Assembly (NCBI GenBank): GCA_013822425.1
Contig: PNKL01000008.1
Coordinates: forward strand, 32,021 to 96,020
DNA: 64,000 nt
Origin: Gemmatimonas sp.
GTDB taxonomy: Bacteria; Gemmatimonadota; Gemmatimonadetes; Gemmatimonadales; Gemmatimonadaceae
Direction: 5' to 3'
Part shown: positions 52,094 to 61,189 of the stretch, piece after piece
How the letters are laid out: each line of letters starts with the position of its first letter
How positions within the stretch are numbered: position 1 is the stretch's first letter
Position numbers and translations under genes: made by a program
Notes under the pieces: generated by a model
What the model saw: only the letters and a program-made list of their open reading frames with translations
Databases searched by the model: none
What the model was told of the DNA's origin: nothing

Positions 52094-53218
52094 TCATGCC
52101 GCCGGCGGCGGCACCGTCTCGGCGTACCGCTCGCGCCCGACCTTCAGCACATAGCGCCGCTCCATCCGGTGAAAGAGCGCGACCATTTCCGGTGTCACCT
52201 CAATGCCGTATTCCAACGCGAAGTCCCGGGCCATCGCCTGATAGCGCGGCGTCACTTCCGCCCCCGGCGTGTCACGCAGGAACGCCCGGCGTGCCACCAG
52301 TTCGTGCGCGTCGGGCAACGACAGGTGCAGCTGTGAGGACGGCACGACAACCCGGCGACGGCCCTCAAGGGCCTCCAGCGGCACCACGGTGACCCCGCGG
52401 TCTCGCAACGCGGCGGCAATCTGTTCCGCGAAGACGCGCTCCCGTTCGCACAGCAAACTCTGTCGTCCTTCCTCTGCGGCGACTTCGCCGATGACGCCGG
52501 AACCCGCGAACGGATCGCACACGAGATCCCCGCGGCAGCTGTAGAAGCGCACCAGTGCGCGCACGCACTCGCGGTCACTCGGAACCGGATGCCCGCCGAT
52601 CCGCTCGGCCGTCCGACGCCTCGGTCGCGCCGTCATCCACATCGTGCGCAGGAACCGCTCGGCCCACGCCGTCTCGATGGCATCCTCGGCGCGCGCGCGC
52701 GCGCGGAGCCGGCGCAACGGATCCCCGCGCCCGACGACCAGCAGGGTCGACGTCACGGTATCGAGCAGCGCGTAGCCGGGCCGGTTGAAGCGCTTGAAGT
52801 GCCCGGACCGTCGGCCCAGCGCGAGGGGCCGGACCATCGCAATCCGCTCGAGCAACCGGAAGCCGAATCCCTCGCAGAGCGCAAGCCACCAATCCGGCAG
52901 CGGGGCCAGCGTCCCACCGGAGCGGGGAATGCGCACGTCGCCGATCTCGAGCGCGAGGATGGCATCCGGCGTCAGGACGCGATCGAGCTGGGCCAGCACG
53001 GCGCTCATGGCGTCGAGATAGGCGATCGGCGACATCGTGCCGGCGTGCCAGATCACCGCGTCGCGGGCGGCCGCGCTCGCGCGCGCGGCCTCGGCATAAT
53101 CGATCAGCCCCAGGTACGGCGGTGAGGACACGCCCAGGACGGCGATGCCGGCGGGCGCCGTGGCCAAGGCCTCTGCCGCGTCCCCGCAGGCCAGATGACA
53201 CGTGCGGCGCGCGGTCAC
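52094..53218 (-). CDS. DNA N4-cytosine (or N6-adenine) methyltransferase, 374 aa
   Basis: GTG 53218 overlaps an upstream TGA (GTGA). Motif IV is VSSPPYLG (31-37), the SPPY typical of N4-cytosine enzymes. Motif I is VCDPFAGSGVIGEVA (233-247), in the permuted beta order. Between them are LALEIGDVRIP and a family-typical HFKRFNRP basic segment. Methylates an exocyclic amino group in a specific sequence. A C-terminal extension of about 100 residues probably adds target recognition. No restriction partner. Confidence 0.85.
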   Translation of the reverse strand: MTARRTCHLACGDAAEALATAPAGIAVLGVSSPPYLGLIDYAEAARASAAARDAVIWHAGTMSPIAYLDAMSAVLAQLDRVLTPDAILALEIGDVRIPRSGGTLAPLPDWWLALCEGFGFRLLERIAMVRPLALGRRSGHFKRFNRPGYALLDTVTSTLLVVGRGDPLRRLRARARAEDAIETAWAERFLRTMWMTARPRRRTAERIGGHPVPSDRECVRALVRFYSCRGDLVCDPFAGSGVIGEVAAEEGRQSLLCERERVFAEQIAAALRDRGVTVVPLEALEGRRRVVVPSSQLHLSLPDAHELVARRAFLRDTPGAEVTPRYQAMARDFALEYGIEVTPEMVALFHRMERRYVLKVGRERYAETVPPPAA

Positions 53219-53319
53219 CGTGGACTCCGTGTCGGACGCTCCACCGACGTGACGACTCCCGCGAGGTGCCGGAAGGCACCGTCATCGGACGCCACATGCC
53301 GCGCAGCCCACGTCGCCAC
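53215..53319 (-). CDS. Small ORF coupled to the N4 methyltransferase
   Basis: GTG 53319 has GGAG 6 nt upstream. The stop overlaps the methyltransferase start (GTGA). The 34-residue product (MATWAARHVASDDGAFRHLAGVVTSVERPTRSPR) continues in frame upstream as coding-like sequence (GAGRTLVAFSFLERAVA) back to the TAG that ends the 136-aa gene at 53380. So it may be a separate small gene or the read-through tail of that gene. Confidence 0.4.
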   Translation of the reverse strand: MATWAARHVASDDGAFRHLAGVVTSVERPTRSPR

Positions 53320-53379
53320 CGCACGCTCCAGAAACGAGAATGCGACGAGGGTGCGGCCCGCCCCACTCGCATCGGCGAC

Positions 53380-53790
53380 CTACGCGGCGTCCTCCGCCGA
53401 GGAGTCGCCGGTGAGCTCGCTCGTCTTCCCCGCCGCCCGCCGCGGCGAGTAGAAGGCCGTGAAGGCGGTCACGAACATCCGCACGCGCGCATCCTTGTCC
53501 GCCAGGACGTCACTGATCCCATCGTTGCGCCACGCGCGCTCGGTCGAGTGCGTGTCGCCCGGAGTATGGTAGGCACTCACCGTGCGCAGGTAGAGCACGA
53601 GCAGTTGCTCCGGTGCGGTCGACTGGACGATGCGATACGTCTCGAGCGCCAGCGCGAGATCGGCAGCCATGGTGACGACCTGATCGCGCATCGCCTCGCG
53701 CGTCGCGTCGTGCATCCCGCCTTCGGTCAGGACGAATCGCATCGGTGGCATCGCGAGCAGTGCGACCACCGTCGTCGGCATCGGTGCCAT
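53380..53790 (-). CDS. Hypothetical protein, 136 aa
   Basis: ATG 53790 overlaps the previous gene's stop (TGATG). The product has an N-terminal hydrophobic-start strand (TVVALLAMPPMRFVLTEGGM), an amphipathic helix (REAMRDQVVTMAADLALALETYRIVQ), then a YLRTVSAYHTPGDTHSTERAWRNDG segment, and a basic/acidic tail. The stop is TAG and the following in-frame sequence still looks coding (see 53215-53319). Third gene of the CCA-enzyme unit. No family recognised. Confidence 0.55.
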   Translation of the reverse strand: MAPMPTTVVALLAMPPMRFVLTEGGMHDATREAMRDQVVTMAADLALALETYRIVQSTAPEQLLVLYLRTVSAYHTPGDTHSTERAWRNDGISDVLADKDARVRMFVTAFTAFYSPRRAAGKTSELTGDSSAEDAA

Positions 53791-53993
53791 CAGGAACGGG
53801 CCTCCTCACCTGCGGTTGCAGGCGCCTCCGCCACGGGCGCATCGGCAGCGGCCGTACGCACCGTGCCGCGATCCGCACGTGTCATGGTCCGTCCCGCCGT
53901 TCGTCGGTAGGTGGTTCCGTGAGGCACCTCGGTTGAGTTCGCCCCGAGGCTACTACCGACGCGTACCGCAGCAGCGATCGCCGGACGGCTCAT
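53790..53993 (-). CDS. Small hypothetical protein, 67 aa, in CCA-enzyme unit
   Basis: The start overlaps the CCA-enzyme stop (ATGA) and the stop overlaps the next start. The product is Ala/Thr/Arg-rich (MSRPAIAAAVRVGSS...DAPVAEAPATAGEEARS) with no fold I can name. Accepted mainly for its overlaps. Confidence 0.4.
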   Translation of the reverse strand: MSRPAIAAAVRVGSSLGANSTEVPHGTTYRRTAGRTMTRADRGTVRTAAADAPVAEAPATAGEEARS

Positions 53994-55396
53994 GCGTGCA
54001 TCCGAGTCGGCGCGGCCGGCCAGTCCAGTGGCCCAAGGACGGTCGCGGCGTGCGCCATCCCCGTTGCCACGTCACGGACCTGGCCTTCGAGCTGCGCCTC
54101 GTACACGGCATCCAATATCTCGCGGTAGCGTGGGCCGGGCGGCAACCCGAGCTGCACGAGGTGACGGCCCTTCAGGATCGGCACCGGCGCGCGATCCGCG
54201 ACATCCAGAACCTGCGCGCGCTCCAACAGCCAATCGCACTCCGGACTGTCTGGCGCTAGCGGCGGGCGCCCGGCCAGATCCGCGCGCACGACCCGCGCCA
54301 ATCGATCGATACGACCGACGCGCCGCGCGAGGCGCCGGATCGCCCCGTCGCCCACTTGGGCGCGGTAGAACTCCGTCGGTTCCATATGCGCCGCGACCAA
54401 CGGGGCGACGGACGCGGTGAGCGCGCTCGAGTTGGTCAGGCGCCCGAGGAAACTCCGGGCCGGTGCGACCCCGGCTTGTGCGTGCCCGAGCGCTCGCCAG
54501 CGACCCTCTTGGCTCCGGGCCGTCGTCGCCGGCTTGCCAAAATCGTGCGCCAACACGCCGAACCCGACAATGAGGTCCTCCTCGTCATTCCCCGTGCGCG
54601 CACCCGCGAAGGCGTCCACGCAATGCAGGGTATGCACCCACACATCACCTTCAGGGTGCCATACACGGTCCTGCGGGCACTCGACCAGCGCATCGAGCTC
54701 CGGATAGTACCGTAGCCACCCCGCGTCCCGAAGCAGCGTGAGACCCACGGACGGCCGCTGCCCCAGGAGCAAGAGCTTCTCCCACTCGGGCATCAGCCGC
54801 TCCCACGGCAACTCGTCCTGCGTCATCGCCCGGCACGCCGCCACCGTGTCCGGGGTGGCGCGCAGGTTGAAGCGTGCGGCGAATTGCATCGCCCGAAGCA
54901 CCCGCAACGGATCTTCCGCAAACGCCGGCGACGTGTGGCGCAGGACCTCCTGCTCAAGATCCCGCTGCCCGCCAAACGGATCAAGCAGTTCCCCGGTCAA
55001 CGGGTCATAGGCCATGGCGTTGACCGTGAAATCGCGACGAGCGGCGGCCTCCTCGACGGTCATGTGCGGATCGGCGAGGACTTCGAAACCCCGATGCCCC
55101 AGCCCGGACTTCGACTCTCGACGCGGGAGGGAGACATCAATCGGAAGGCCCTTCACCTTGAGGATGCCGAACGCCTGACCGACGCGATCCACGGCGAAGG
55201 CACGCTCGATCATCGACTCGACTGCGGCCGGCGCGATGCCGTACACCTCGATATCGAAGTCCTTGCTGGGCAGTTGGCGGCAGGCATCGCGCACCGCCCC
55301 ACCGACGACCAACGCGCGCCCGTGACGCATTTCGGCCATCCGCGCGATCGCCAGGATGGCCGTTCGCAATTGCGCATCTGCGGGCAGCACGTGCAC
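53990..55396 (-). CDS. cca: CCA tRNA nucleotidyltransferase
   Basis: 468 residues. The nucleotidyltransferase head has LVVGGAVRDAC (GGxxRD) and the SKDFDIE Asp-x-Asp pair (D46, D48). RRDFTVNAMAYDP, PFGGQRDLEQ, LRHTSPAFAEDPLRVLRAMQFAARF follow, all standard in bacterial class II tRNA-CCA adding enzymes and poly(A) polymerases. An HD phosphohydrolase domain (VLAHDFGKP, about 281-289) follows, as in E. coli-type bifunctional enzymes. It repairs tRNA 3' ends by adding CCA; poly(A) activity is the alternative. Rare on mobile replicons. Leads a unit with two small unknown proteins. Confidence 0.92.
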   Translation of the reverse strand: MHVLPADAQLRTAILAIARMAEMRHGRALVVGGAVRDACRQLPSKDFDIEVYGIAPAAVESMIERAFAVDRVGQAFGILKVKGLPIDVSLPRRESKSGLGHRGFEVLADPHMTVEEAAARRDFTVNAMAYDPLTGELLDPFGGQRDLEQEVLRHTSPAFAEDPLRVLRAMQFAARFNLRATPDTVAACRAMTQDELPWERLMPEWEKLLLLGQRPSVGLTLLRDAGWLRYYPELDALVECPQDRVWHPEGDVWVHTLHCVDAFAGARTGNDEEDLIVGFGVLAHDFGKPATTARSQEGRWRALGHAQAGVAPARSFLGRLTNSSALTASVAPLVAAHMEPTEFYRAQVGDGAIRRLARRVGRIDRLARVVRADLAGRPPLAPDSPECDWLLERAQVLDVADRAPVPILKGRHLVQLGLPPGPRYREILDAVYEAQLEGQVRDVATGMAHAATVLGPLDWPAAPTRMHA

Positions 55397-55638
55397 CGAC
55401 GTCTCCGGGAGTCATCGGGCGTCGATCGCGCCCGTCTGCCTGTCAGGATAGGGTGCCGGCCAGCCGGAGGTGCGTGCGCCGTCGCCCGTCGATGGGCTCG
55501 CAGGACTCGAAGACTCGCTTATTCGCACGTGACAGAGACCTGCGAAGCGCTGCTCAACTCACTTGCCGCATATCGCCCTCGTAAGGTGATTTGCAACGAG
55601 CAGAATCGCTCCCGGTCGTGGCACCGCTACGCCGTGAC

Positions 55639-56124
55639 CTATGCCGCGATGGACAAACCGATCAGATGCGTCAACCGCACCATCTCTCGCAACAGGGACA
55701 GCGCGAATCCACCCAACCACAGGGAACTGTCTGAGGCAACGACATCGATCGCATGCAATAGGATGGCCGAGACAATGAGCGACCGGATGGATGTCGAAAA
55801 ACTCCGCGAGTCGGGGAACCACTGATCCGGTTCGAGGTTCTCGATTTCACCGAAGAGGTCCATGAAACGCCCAAACGCGACGATGGTCAACGCGATCAGT
55901 AGGCCGACTGCGACCGTGCCAAGCATCGGCCAGTCCGTGCGGACGACTCGGTACACGTCATGGAAAACCAGCCACGCTACACGTAGGTAGACGAGAAGCC
56001 CCGCAGCGACAACAAGTTCGACGATAGTACGACCGGCGCGTGTCCAATCTCGCGGCGGTATCGCCTGCAGTCGGGCAACAAGCGTCGTGAGCGCTTGGAC
56101 AGGAATGGTGCCAAGGAATTTCAT
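55639..56124 (-). CDS. Membrane protein, 161 aa
   Basis: It begins MKFLGTIPVQALTTLVARLQAIPPRDWTRAGRTIVELVVAAGLLVYLRVAWLVF. Four hydrophobic segments (VELVVAAGLLVYLRVAWLVF; MLGTVAVGLLIALTIVAFG; SLIVSAILLHAIDVVA; LWLGGFALSLL) indicate an integral membrane protein with a short soluble loop around ENLEPDQWFPD. G+C looks lower than in neighbours, suggesting recent transfer. Resembles YqhA-type small membrane proteins in layout, but the match is weak. Confidence 0.6.
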   Translation of the reverse strand: MKFLGTIPVQALTTLVARLQAIPPRDWTRAGRTIVELVVAAGLLVYLRVAWLVFHDVYRVVRTDWPMLGTVAVGLLIALTIVAFGRFMDLFGEIENLEPDQWFPDSRSFSTSIRSLIVSAILLHAIDVVASDSSLWLGGFALSLLREMVRLTHLIGLSIAA

Positions 56125-56354
56125 TCTCAGGTCATCGGTGATGGATGTGTCCACAGCATAGCGCAACCGTCAGGCCGGCGGTGCCACGGCGCATGGTCGC
56201 TCACGCCAGCTGGTCACGATCGTCCCCGCTGAACCGTTGCGCGGTGCGTCCACTCCATTCGCGCAGTCCAGTCCCGCATGTGCCGGGGATTTAGGGCATC
56301 ATGGAGATAGTGTACGTGGCTGACAAGCGGGCGAGCGGCGCATGCGCAGAGGCC

Positions 56355-58151
56355 TTAGCGCCGCAATAACCGGTTCTCGAGTCCAGCGTCCTCGCTGGCC
56401 AGCGCCTGGTCCACGGCATCCGCGGCGGCGAGTTCTGTTTCGCGCGTCGTATAGACGCGTCCCGGCACCGCTAGCAACGGCTCCTTGCCGCGCCGCCGCA
56501 AGCGGTCCCCCCATGCCGGGATGGCTGCCAACGCAGCACGACGAGCCTCCTCTAGCTTATGCGCGTCGAGGCGACGCTCCTGGTTGATCAGCCACATGTA
56601 GAGGTTGAGGTTCTCGGGCCGTTCACGCTTGTTGGGCGACAGGTGGCCATGCGTCTCCGCGTACGCGCTGGCGACACGCAGCATCTCCGCCCAGCGCTCG
56701 TCGAGGTCGCGAACTTCACGGCCATTGTCCATCAGCCCGTGGCGAGGAACCCCCGTACCGTACCCGACACGTCCCGCGACCGATCCGACCTCCGGTAAAG
56801 GTTCCAGCGTATCAGACGGTAGAGGCCACGTCCGAGCGAGCCTGTCCGGAGCACGCGACACCTGAGCAAGACCAAGCAGCGCACCGTCCATGCCACACCG
56901 GAATTGGCCACTCTGCAACTTCGGAGCCGCACCACCGTCTGTGAGCCACACGGCGTCAACCAATGTCGGATCGATGGCCGATGCCGCGCACGCGACAAGA
57001 CGGCTCGAGTCACGCATGCCGTGCGGCATCTTGCGCCCAAACGCCGCGTGAACGGCACCGAGCGCCGACCGCGGCACGATCAGCGCGAATTCACGCCGGC
57101 CCGAATGACGGTGTTCACCGACCACGAACTTCGACCCGGCCGCGATCTGCACCATGAGGTGTGAGAGCGGACCGTCCCAACGGCTTCGATCCCTGATGCG
57201 ACGCTGAAGTACCTCGCCGGCCCGCTGCCGCCACGCCAGCAGTTCAGCATGGATGGCCTCGCGACCGCATGGAAGTGCGCCCGCGATGCGCGGTGCCTCG
57301 ATGCGACGCAATTCGCGGAGCGACCACACCACGTCGGTATCCCGCGCACCGCGGTAGGGTACAACGCCGACCGGCTGCAGGTCAGGCACGCGGTACGTCG
57401 GATCGTGAAGGGATGGCACCGCGAGCTTCCCGAAGTCGAGTTCTCCCAAACGTCCGACTAGACCGTCGCAACCGACGTCAAACCGCTCGAACTCGTAGGA
57501 GCTGCGTACCACGCCATCAGCGGCGAGACACCGAACGCCGAGAGGAGTCAGTCGAACGCGTCCTGCCTCGTAGCCACCGCAGGAATGATGTTCCAAGAGC
57601 CCCAGCCACCCGGAGGGAACGTCTGCGTCCGCGAGCAACCAGGCTCCGACCGGTTCCCGGCCAAAATACCGGAGTCGTCGCACCGGCGCCGCCAAAATCG
57701 ACCGACCCGGAAAGGCACTTGCCACATCAGCCGCCAATCGATGACGCGTCGGACGTCGTATGCTTAGCCGCGTCGAACGCGCGGTCCGTTCCCACGCCAA
57801 TGGGAAGCTCTCCCGCGTCTCGAGCCACTCGCTCAGTGACCCGAGGGCCTCCGACACCGACGGTACGGCATCCGGCGCGTCTCGCCTGAGATCTCCGATG
57901 TAATCTTCAAGCCACGCTAGTGCTAGGGCGTCCGGATTCTCGCCATCGCCTGCCACCGCCGCGATACGCTTCCACGCCGCATCCAATGCGGGAATACCGA
58001 CCCCTCCGCGAGCGGTCCATCGCCCGTACTCTCGCACGAAGACCGGGGCTCGGGTGCCTGCCAACCCACTTGCGGCTGCCACCCAACCGTGCCGGACGTC
58101 GCCCGCCGCGACCACGCCAAGCTTCCGCCTCCGACGTCTATTGGCGGCCAT
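56355..58151 (-). CDS. Large hypothetical protein with C-terminal HA-like domain, 598 aa
   Basis: ATG 58151 has GGAAGGGGG just upstream and overlaps the preceding gene by 14 bp. The N-terminus is basic (MAANRRRRRKLGVV). The middle is a long alpha/beta region with no motif I recognise. Near residues 500-575, WAEMLRVASAYAETHGHLSPNKRERPENLNLYMWLINQERRLDAHKLEEARRAALAAIPAWGDRL fits the helicase-associated HA domain (W.....Y...HGH...P.....L..W...Q.......L...R...L..I..W). Last gene of a three-gene unit with two other large unknowns. HA domains bind nucleic acid, so a DNA-directed role is inferred. Confidence 0.6.
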   Translation of the reverse strand: MAANRRRRRKLGVVAAGDVRHGWVAAASGLAGTRAPVFVREYGRWTARGGVGIPALDAAWKRIAAVAGDGENPDALALAWLEDYIGDLRRDAPDAVPSVSEALGSLSEWLETRESFPLAWERTARSTRLSIRRPTRHRLAADVASAFPGRSILAAPVRRLRYFGREPVGAWLLADADVPSGWLGLLEHHSCGGYEAGRVRLTPLGVRCLAADGVVRSSYEFERFDVGCDGLVGRLGELDFGKLAVPSLHDPTYRVPDLQPVGVVPYRGARDTDVVWSLRELRRIEAPRIAGALPCGREAIHAELLAWRQRAGEVLQRRIRDRSRWDGPLSHLMVQIAAGSKFVVGEHRHSGRREFALIVPRSALGAVHAAFGRKMPHGMRDSSRLVACAASAIDPTLVDAVWLTDGGAAPKLQSGQFRCGMDGALLGLAQVSRAPDRLARTWPLPSDTLEPLPEVGSVAGRVGYGTGVPRHGLMDNGREVRDLDERWAEMLRVASAYAETHGHLSPNKRERPENLNLYMWLINQERRLDAHKLEEARRAALAAIPAWGDRLRRRGKEPLLAVPGRVYTTRETELAAADAVDQALASEDAGLENRLLRR

Positions 58152-59604
58152 GCACGCCCCCTTCCTTCCGACGCTCCTCGCCCGGGGGTTCGGCGATCCG
58201 TGGGCGGATCCCGTCGTCATTCCTCGCCGCTTCGCTTAGCTCACTTCGTGCACCCCACCCGACGGGCATCCCCGGCTCCTCAGCGCGACGCGCCCGCTCC
58301 TGTGTCAGGTGATTCAGGATGCGCCAGGCAGGGTCGAACACACGGGCGCCCGTCGCCGGCGTCTCGCGACATAGTCTCGTCAGGGTGGTCACCAAGGTTG
58401 CAACCTCCGGGGTGTCAGGTGCGCACCCCAGTGCCATGCTGGCGAGGTGTATCGCCTGCCGGCGTACCGCATTCGCCCGCGCCTCGCTCGTCTCTCGTCC
58501 ATGCATCGACGCCAGCGTGCGTTGGCTCAAGATCGCCAGCGCATCGAACACATCCGGCTCCGTCTCCAGGAACGCCATGGCATCCGCCGCACGCACGGGA
58601 AGCACCATCAACAACGGGTGCTCGGCTGGGACCTCGGCCAGTTCCGGAAAGCCGGCGACAAGGTGCTCCATCGGCCACGGAGCAGGCGACGCCAGATACG
58701 AGCCGGTCTCAAGTGTCTGCCCCGCGAGCTTGATCTCCTTCTCCCGCGGCGTGAAAGGCATGCTGACAGGATGCCGAGGGATGAACGCGCCCAGGGGAGC
58801 GACGACAGTCCCATCATCGGTCTCTAGGCGCCATCGCTCAGCGCAGACCACATCGTCCACCGTCTCGACGTGGTCTGCGGCGAGGTGCAGGGTCGGAAGC
58901 ATCCGGTCTTCCGACACCACGGCGGGCACGCGCGCTAACATCGCGACACTGCCGACCGTGGTGTTCGCTACCCGGAACCGTGGGCGACACCAAACCGGGT
59001 GCGCGTCGCGCTCGGCGTCTTCCTCCAGCACGCGTCCGCAGGAATCCAGCGGGACCGCACCCAGCGACAGATACAGGTCCCGCATGGTCAGCGCTCCTCC
59101 CGCATCGCACTCACCGAGAAGCGCCGCCCGATGCTCTGGCCGCATCCACTTCTGCGCACTATCCACACGGCGAATCGTGGCGAATCCGGAGCGGTCGAAC
59201 CACCCATCGCGCTCGGCGACATCCCCCAACGCGGCCTGTGCACGCTCGGGGCTGAAGGTCGCGTCCAACTGACCAGCAATCGCGGCACCCCAAGACCTGA
59301 GGAGCGGTGCAGGGACCTCCACCAGGGAGCTACCTGCCGGAGGTTTCCACCCGCTGCCAAGCACTGACGATCGCGTCCCTTCGGGAACCGACGAGACGTG
59401 CAGGGCATACGGCTTGTACAGCTGCCGACGCGTCACCACCTGCGCGAATGGTGACTTCACCAAGCCGGCCACGGCGTCGCGCAGCAGACGACCGCGTTCG
59501 AGATAGCACGGCGTGCTCGACTCCCCCGCGAGCACGATACAATCCGCCGGGTATGCGCCGACTTCGATCCGACCAATCTCGGTATCCAACACGACAACGC
59601 GCAT
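58138..59604 (-). CDS. Large hypothetical protein, 488 aa
   Basis: ATG 59604 (MRVVVLDTEIGRIEVGAYPADCIVLAG) has AGGA upstream; a GTG two codons earlier is also possible. It has alternating strands and helices throughout and no P-loop, nuclease or membrane motif I can find. Notable segments are SVAMLARVPAVVSEDRMLPTLHLAADHVETVDDV and a charged, helical C-terminus (RRQAIHLASMALG, AWRILNHLTQERARRAEEPG). Overlaps the HA-like gene start, so the two are co-translated. Function unknown. Confidence 0.6.
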   Translation of the reverse strand: MRVVVLDTEIGRIEVGAYPADCIVLAGESSTPCYLERGRLLRDAVAGLVKSPFAQVVTRRQLYKPYALHVSSVPEGTRSSVLGSGWKPPAGSSLVEVPAPLLRSWGAAIAGQLDATFSPERAQAALGDVAERDGWFDRSGFATIRRVDSAQKWMRPEHRAALLGECDAGGALTMRDLYLSLGAVPLDSCGRVLEEDAERDAHPVWCRPRFRVANTTVGSVAMLARVPAVVSEDRMLPTLHLAADHVETVDDVVCAERWRLETDDGTVVAPLGAFIPRHPVSMPFTPREKEIKLAGQTLETGSYLASPAPWPMEHLVAGFPELAEVPAEHPLLMVLPVRAADAMAFLETEPDVFDALAILSQRTLASMHGRETSEARANAVRRQAIHLASMALGCAPDTPEVATLVTTLTRLCRETPATGARVFDPAWRILNHLTQERARRAEEPGMPVGWGARSELSEAARNDDGIRPRIAEPPGEERRKEGGVHGRQ

Positions 59605-59807
59605 ACTCACCTATCCTCAGCAAACGCACGACGCTCGTGCTGCTTTCAAGTGTCTTCGCACGGCGAGCTGGACCCCTCTCATACCATGAGCCGCCCGTGC
59701 GTTGGTTCAGTTCGTTCGTCTGGTCACAACGAGCCTACGACCTGCTCCACCACGCAGCAGCAACGTCGTGCGTATGCGCATCTAGGGGACCGACGAGTCG
59801 TATCGCA

Positions 59808-60710
59808 CTACCGGCTGAGCGCACACGCCGCAACCTCCGGAGGTTCCGGCCACGCAGCTCCGGCGGGCCAAACGATGTCGCTCCCGGTGACAGTTTCTGA
59901 CCAGTCCGGTTCGCCGGCAAAACCGAGGGACAACAGCATCTCGGTCGCCTCCTCCCAATCGGGCGAAATCATGTCATCGAACGGCCCCAGCGCGGTGAGC
60001 ACGCCCGCAAGGCGCTCCCCGACGTCCCGCAAGACCTGCCCCTCTTGCCGCGCAGCGAGAAGTCCCCGCATCGCGCCGGCGTGCATGTCTTCGATCAAGC
60101 CGTTGCGCCAGCAGTAGAGCGCCACATGGTTCGCCAGGCGCCGCATCTGATCGAACGATGGCGTCACGCGAGGCGTGGCAAGAAGCGGCGGCCCGAAAAC
60201 GTCGGCACGCAGACGAGCTGCACGACGCAGCCGCAGGACCGGGTGCGGCAGGTACTGCAACGCGCGCCTTGCCATCTCTGTGAACTCGCGCGACTCGTAT
60301 CGCGCAAGCGAGAGCCACTCCTCTAGCCCGGCGCTCACCTCGAGATTCATGCGACACATCTCTGCATCGGCGATGCCGGCGGGCAGCTCGCAAGCGCCTC
60401 GGTGTCGAAGAGCGGCGCCCGTGCTGGTGCGTTCACAAAGCACAGCGAAGTACGACCCCCAGCGCACGAGGATACCGGCCGTTGCGACCGCCAAGGGCTT
60501 CGGCAAGAGGAAGTCATCGGGCGCCGCCGGCATCGCCCGAAGCGCCGTCAGCACCTGCCGATACATCGGGATCTCCGGAGGAATCAAGGCCACCCGGTCG
60601 TCGCGGCGACGCTCAAGCGTGCCCACCTGAAGCGGGTAGTCCGGGAGGAAAGGAATCGTCACGGTCCCTTCAACGGGCGAGAACGGTGGCGTGTGCACGG
60701 ACAACTCCAT
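59808..60710 (-). CDS. Hypothetical protein, 300 aa
   Basis: ATG 60710 has GGAGGT 7-8 nt upstream, the strongest start in this unit; the frame is open to 60857 without signal. It begins MELSVHTPPFSPVEGTVTIPFLPDYPLQVGTLERRRDDRVALIPPEIPMYRQVLTALRAMPAAPDDFLLPKPLAVATAGILVRWGSYFAVLCERT (read in pieces: beta-rich N-terminus). A helical C-terminal half follows (GLEEWLSLARYESREFTEMARRALQYLPHPVLRLRRAARLRADVFG; NHVALYCWRNGLIEDMHAGAMRGLLAA). No recognised family. First gene of the three-gene unit, separated from the next by 203 bp. Confidence 0.6.
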   Translation of the reverse strand: MELSVHTPPFSPVEGTVTIPFLPDYPLQVGTLERRRDDRVALIPPEIPMYRQVLTALRAMPAAPDDFLLPKPLAVATAGILVRWGSYFAVLCERTSTGAALRHRGACELPAGIADAEMCRMNLEVSAGLEEWLSLARYESREFTEMARRALQYLPHPVLRLRRAARLRADVFGPPLLATPRVTPSFDQMRRLANHVALYCWRNGLIEDMHAGAMRGLLAARQEGQVLRDVGERLAGVLTALGPFDDMISPDWEEATEMLLSLGFAGEPDWSETVTGSDIVWPAGAAWPEPPEVAACALSR

Positions 60711-60865
60711 CGAACGACCTCCGGTAGACAGCAGCGAGACCTGCCCCAGGGCACCACCCTCTCGTTGCGCAACGACATCGGCCACGGCCCACAGTACTCC
60801 GTGCCCTGCCGAGAGGATAGCGCACCGCGAGTAGAGGCGGTAAAACGATACGATCACGCTCCGGG

Positions 60866-61156
60866 CTACCGTCCTATCATCGTTGCGAACAGCCCGCGCG
60901 AGACGGTCGTCTTCGAGCGCCCCTTGCGCGCTCTGATCGGCGCGTGTCCGCGCTGGCGTTGCACTCCGTCCTGAAGGAGCAACTGGTAGTCAAGCGGACC
61001 CACCTCGAGACACCGTCCCTTCTCCTTGGTGTCGAAAGGCGTCGCGGCCGGATGCGTGCTTTTCCAGTGCTCCTAGGTCGCCTTCTCGAGGGCGACGTCG
61101 CGGCGCAAGCGCGCCAGGCGACACTGCATGTGCTCCCTGAACTGGTCGTGCATCAT
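60866..61156 (-). pseudogene. Small gene interrupted by an in-frame TAG codon
   Basis: From an ATG pair at 61156 the frame reads MMHDQFREHMQCRLARLRRDVALEKAT, then TAG at 61073-61075, then continues in the same frame EHWKSTHPAATPF, GRCLEVGPLDYQLLLQDGV, RKGRSKTTVSRGLFATMIGR to a stop at 60866. Both halves have protein-like composition, so an original 96-codon gene probably suffered a CAG/TGG/TAT-to-TAG change. TAG is used as a normal overlapping stop elsewhere in the window, so general recoding is unlikely. Function unknown; located upstream of the three-gene unit. Confidence 0.45.
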
Positions 61157-61189
61157 GTCAGCGACCCAAGCGATTGCATTCCGGACGGA

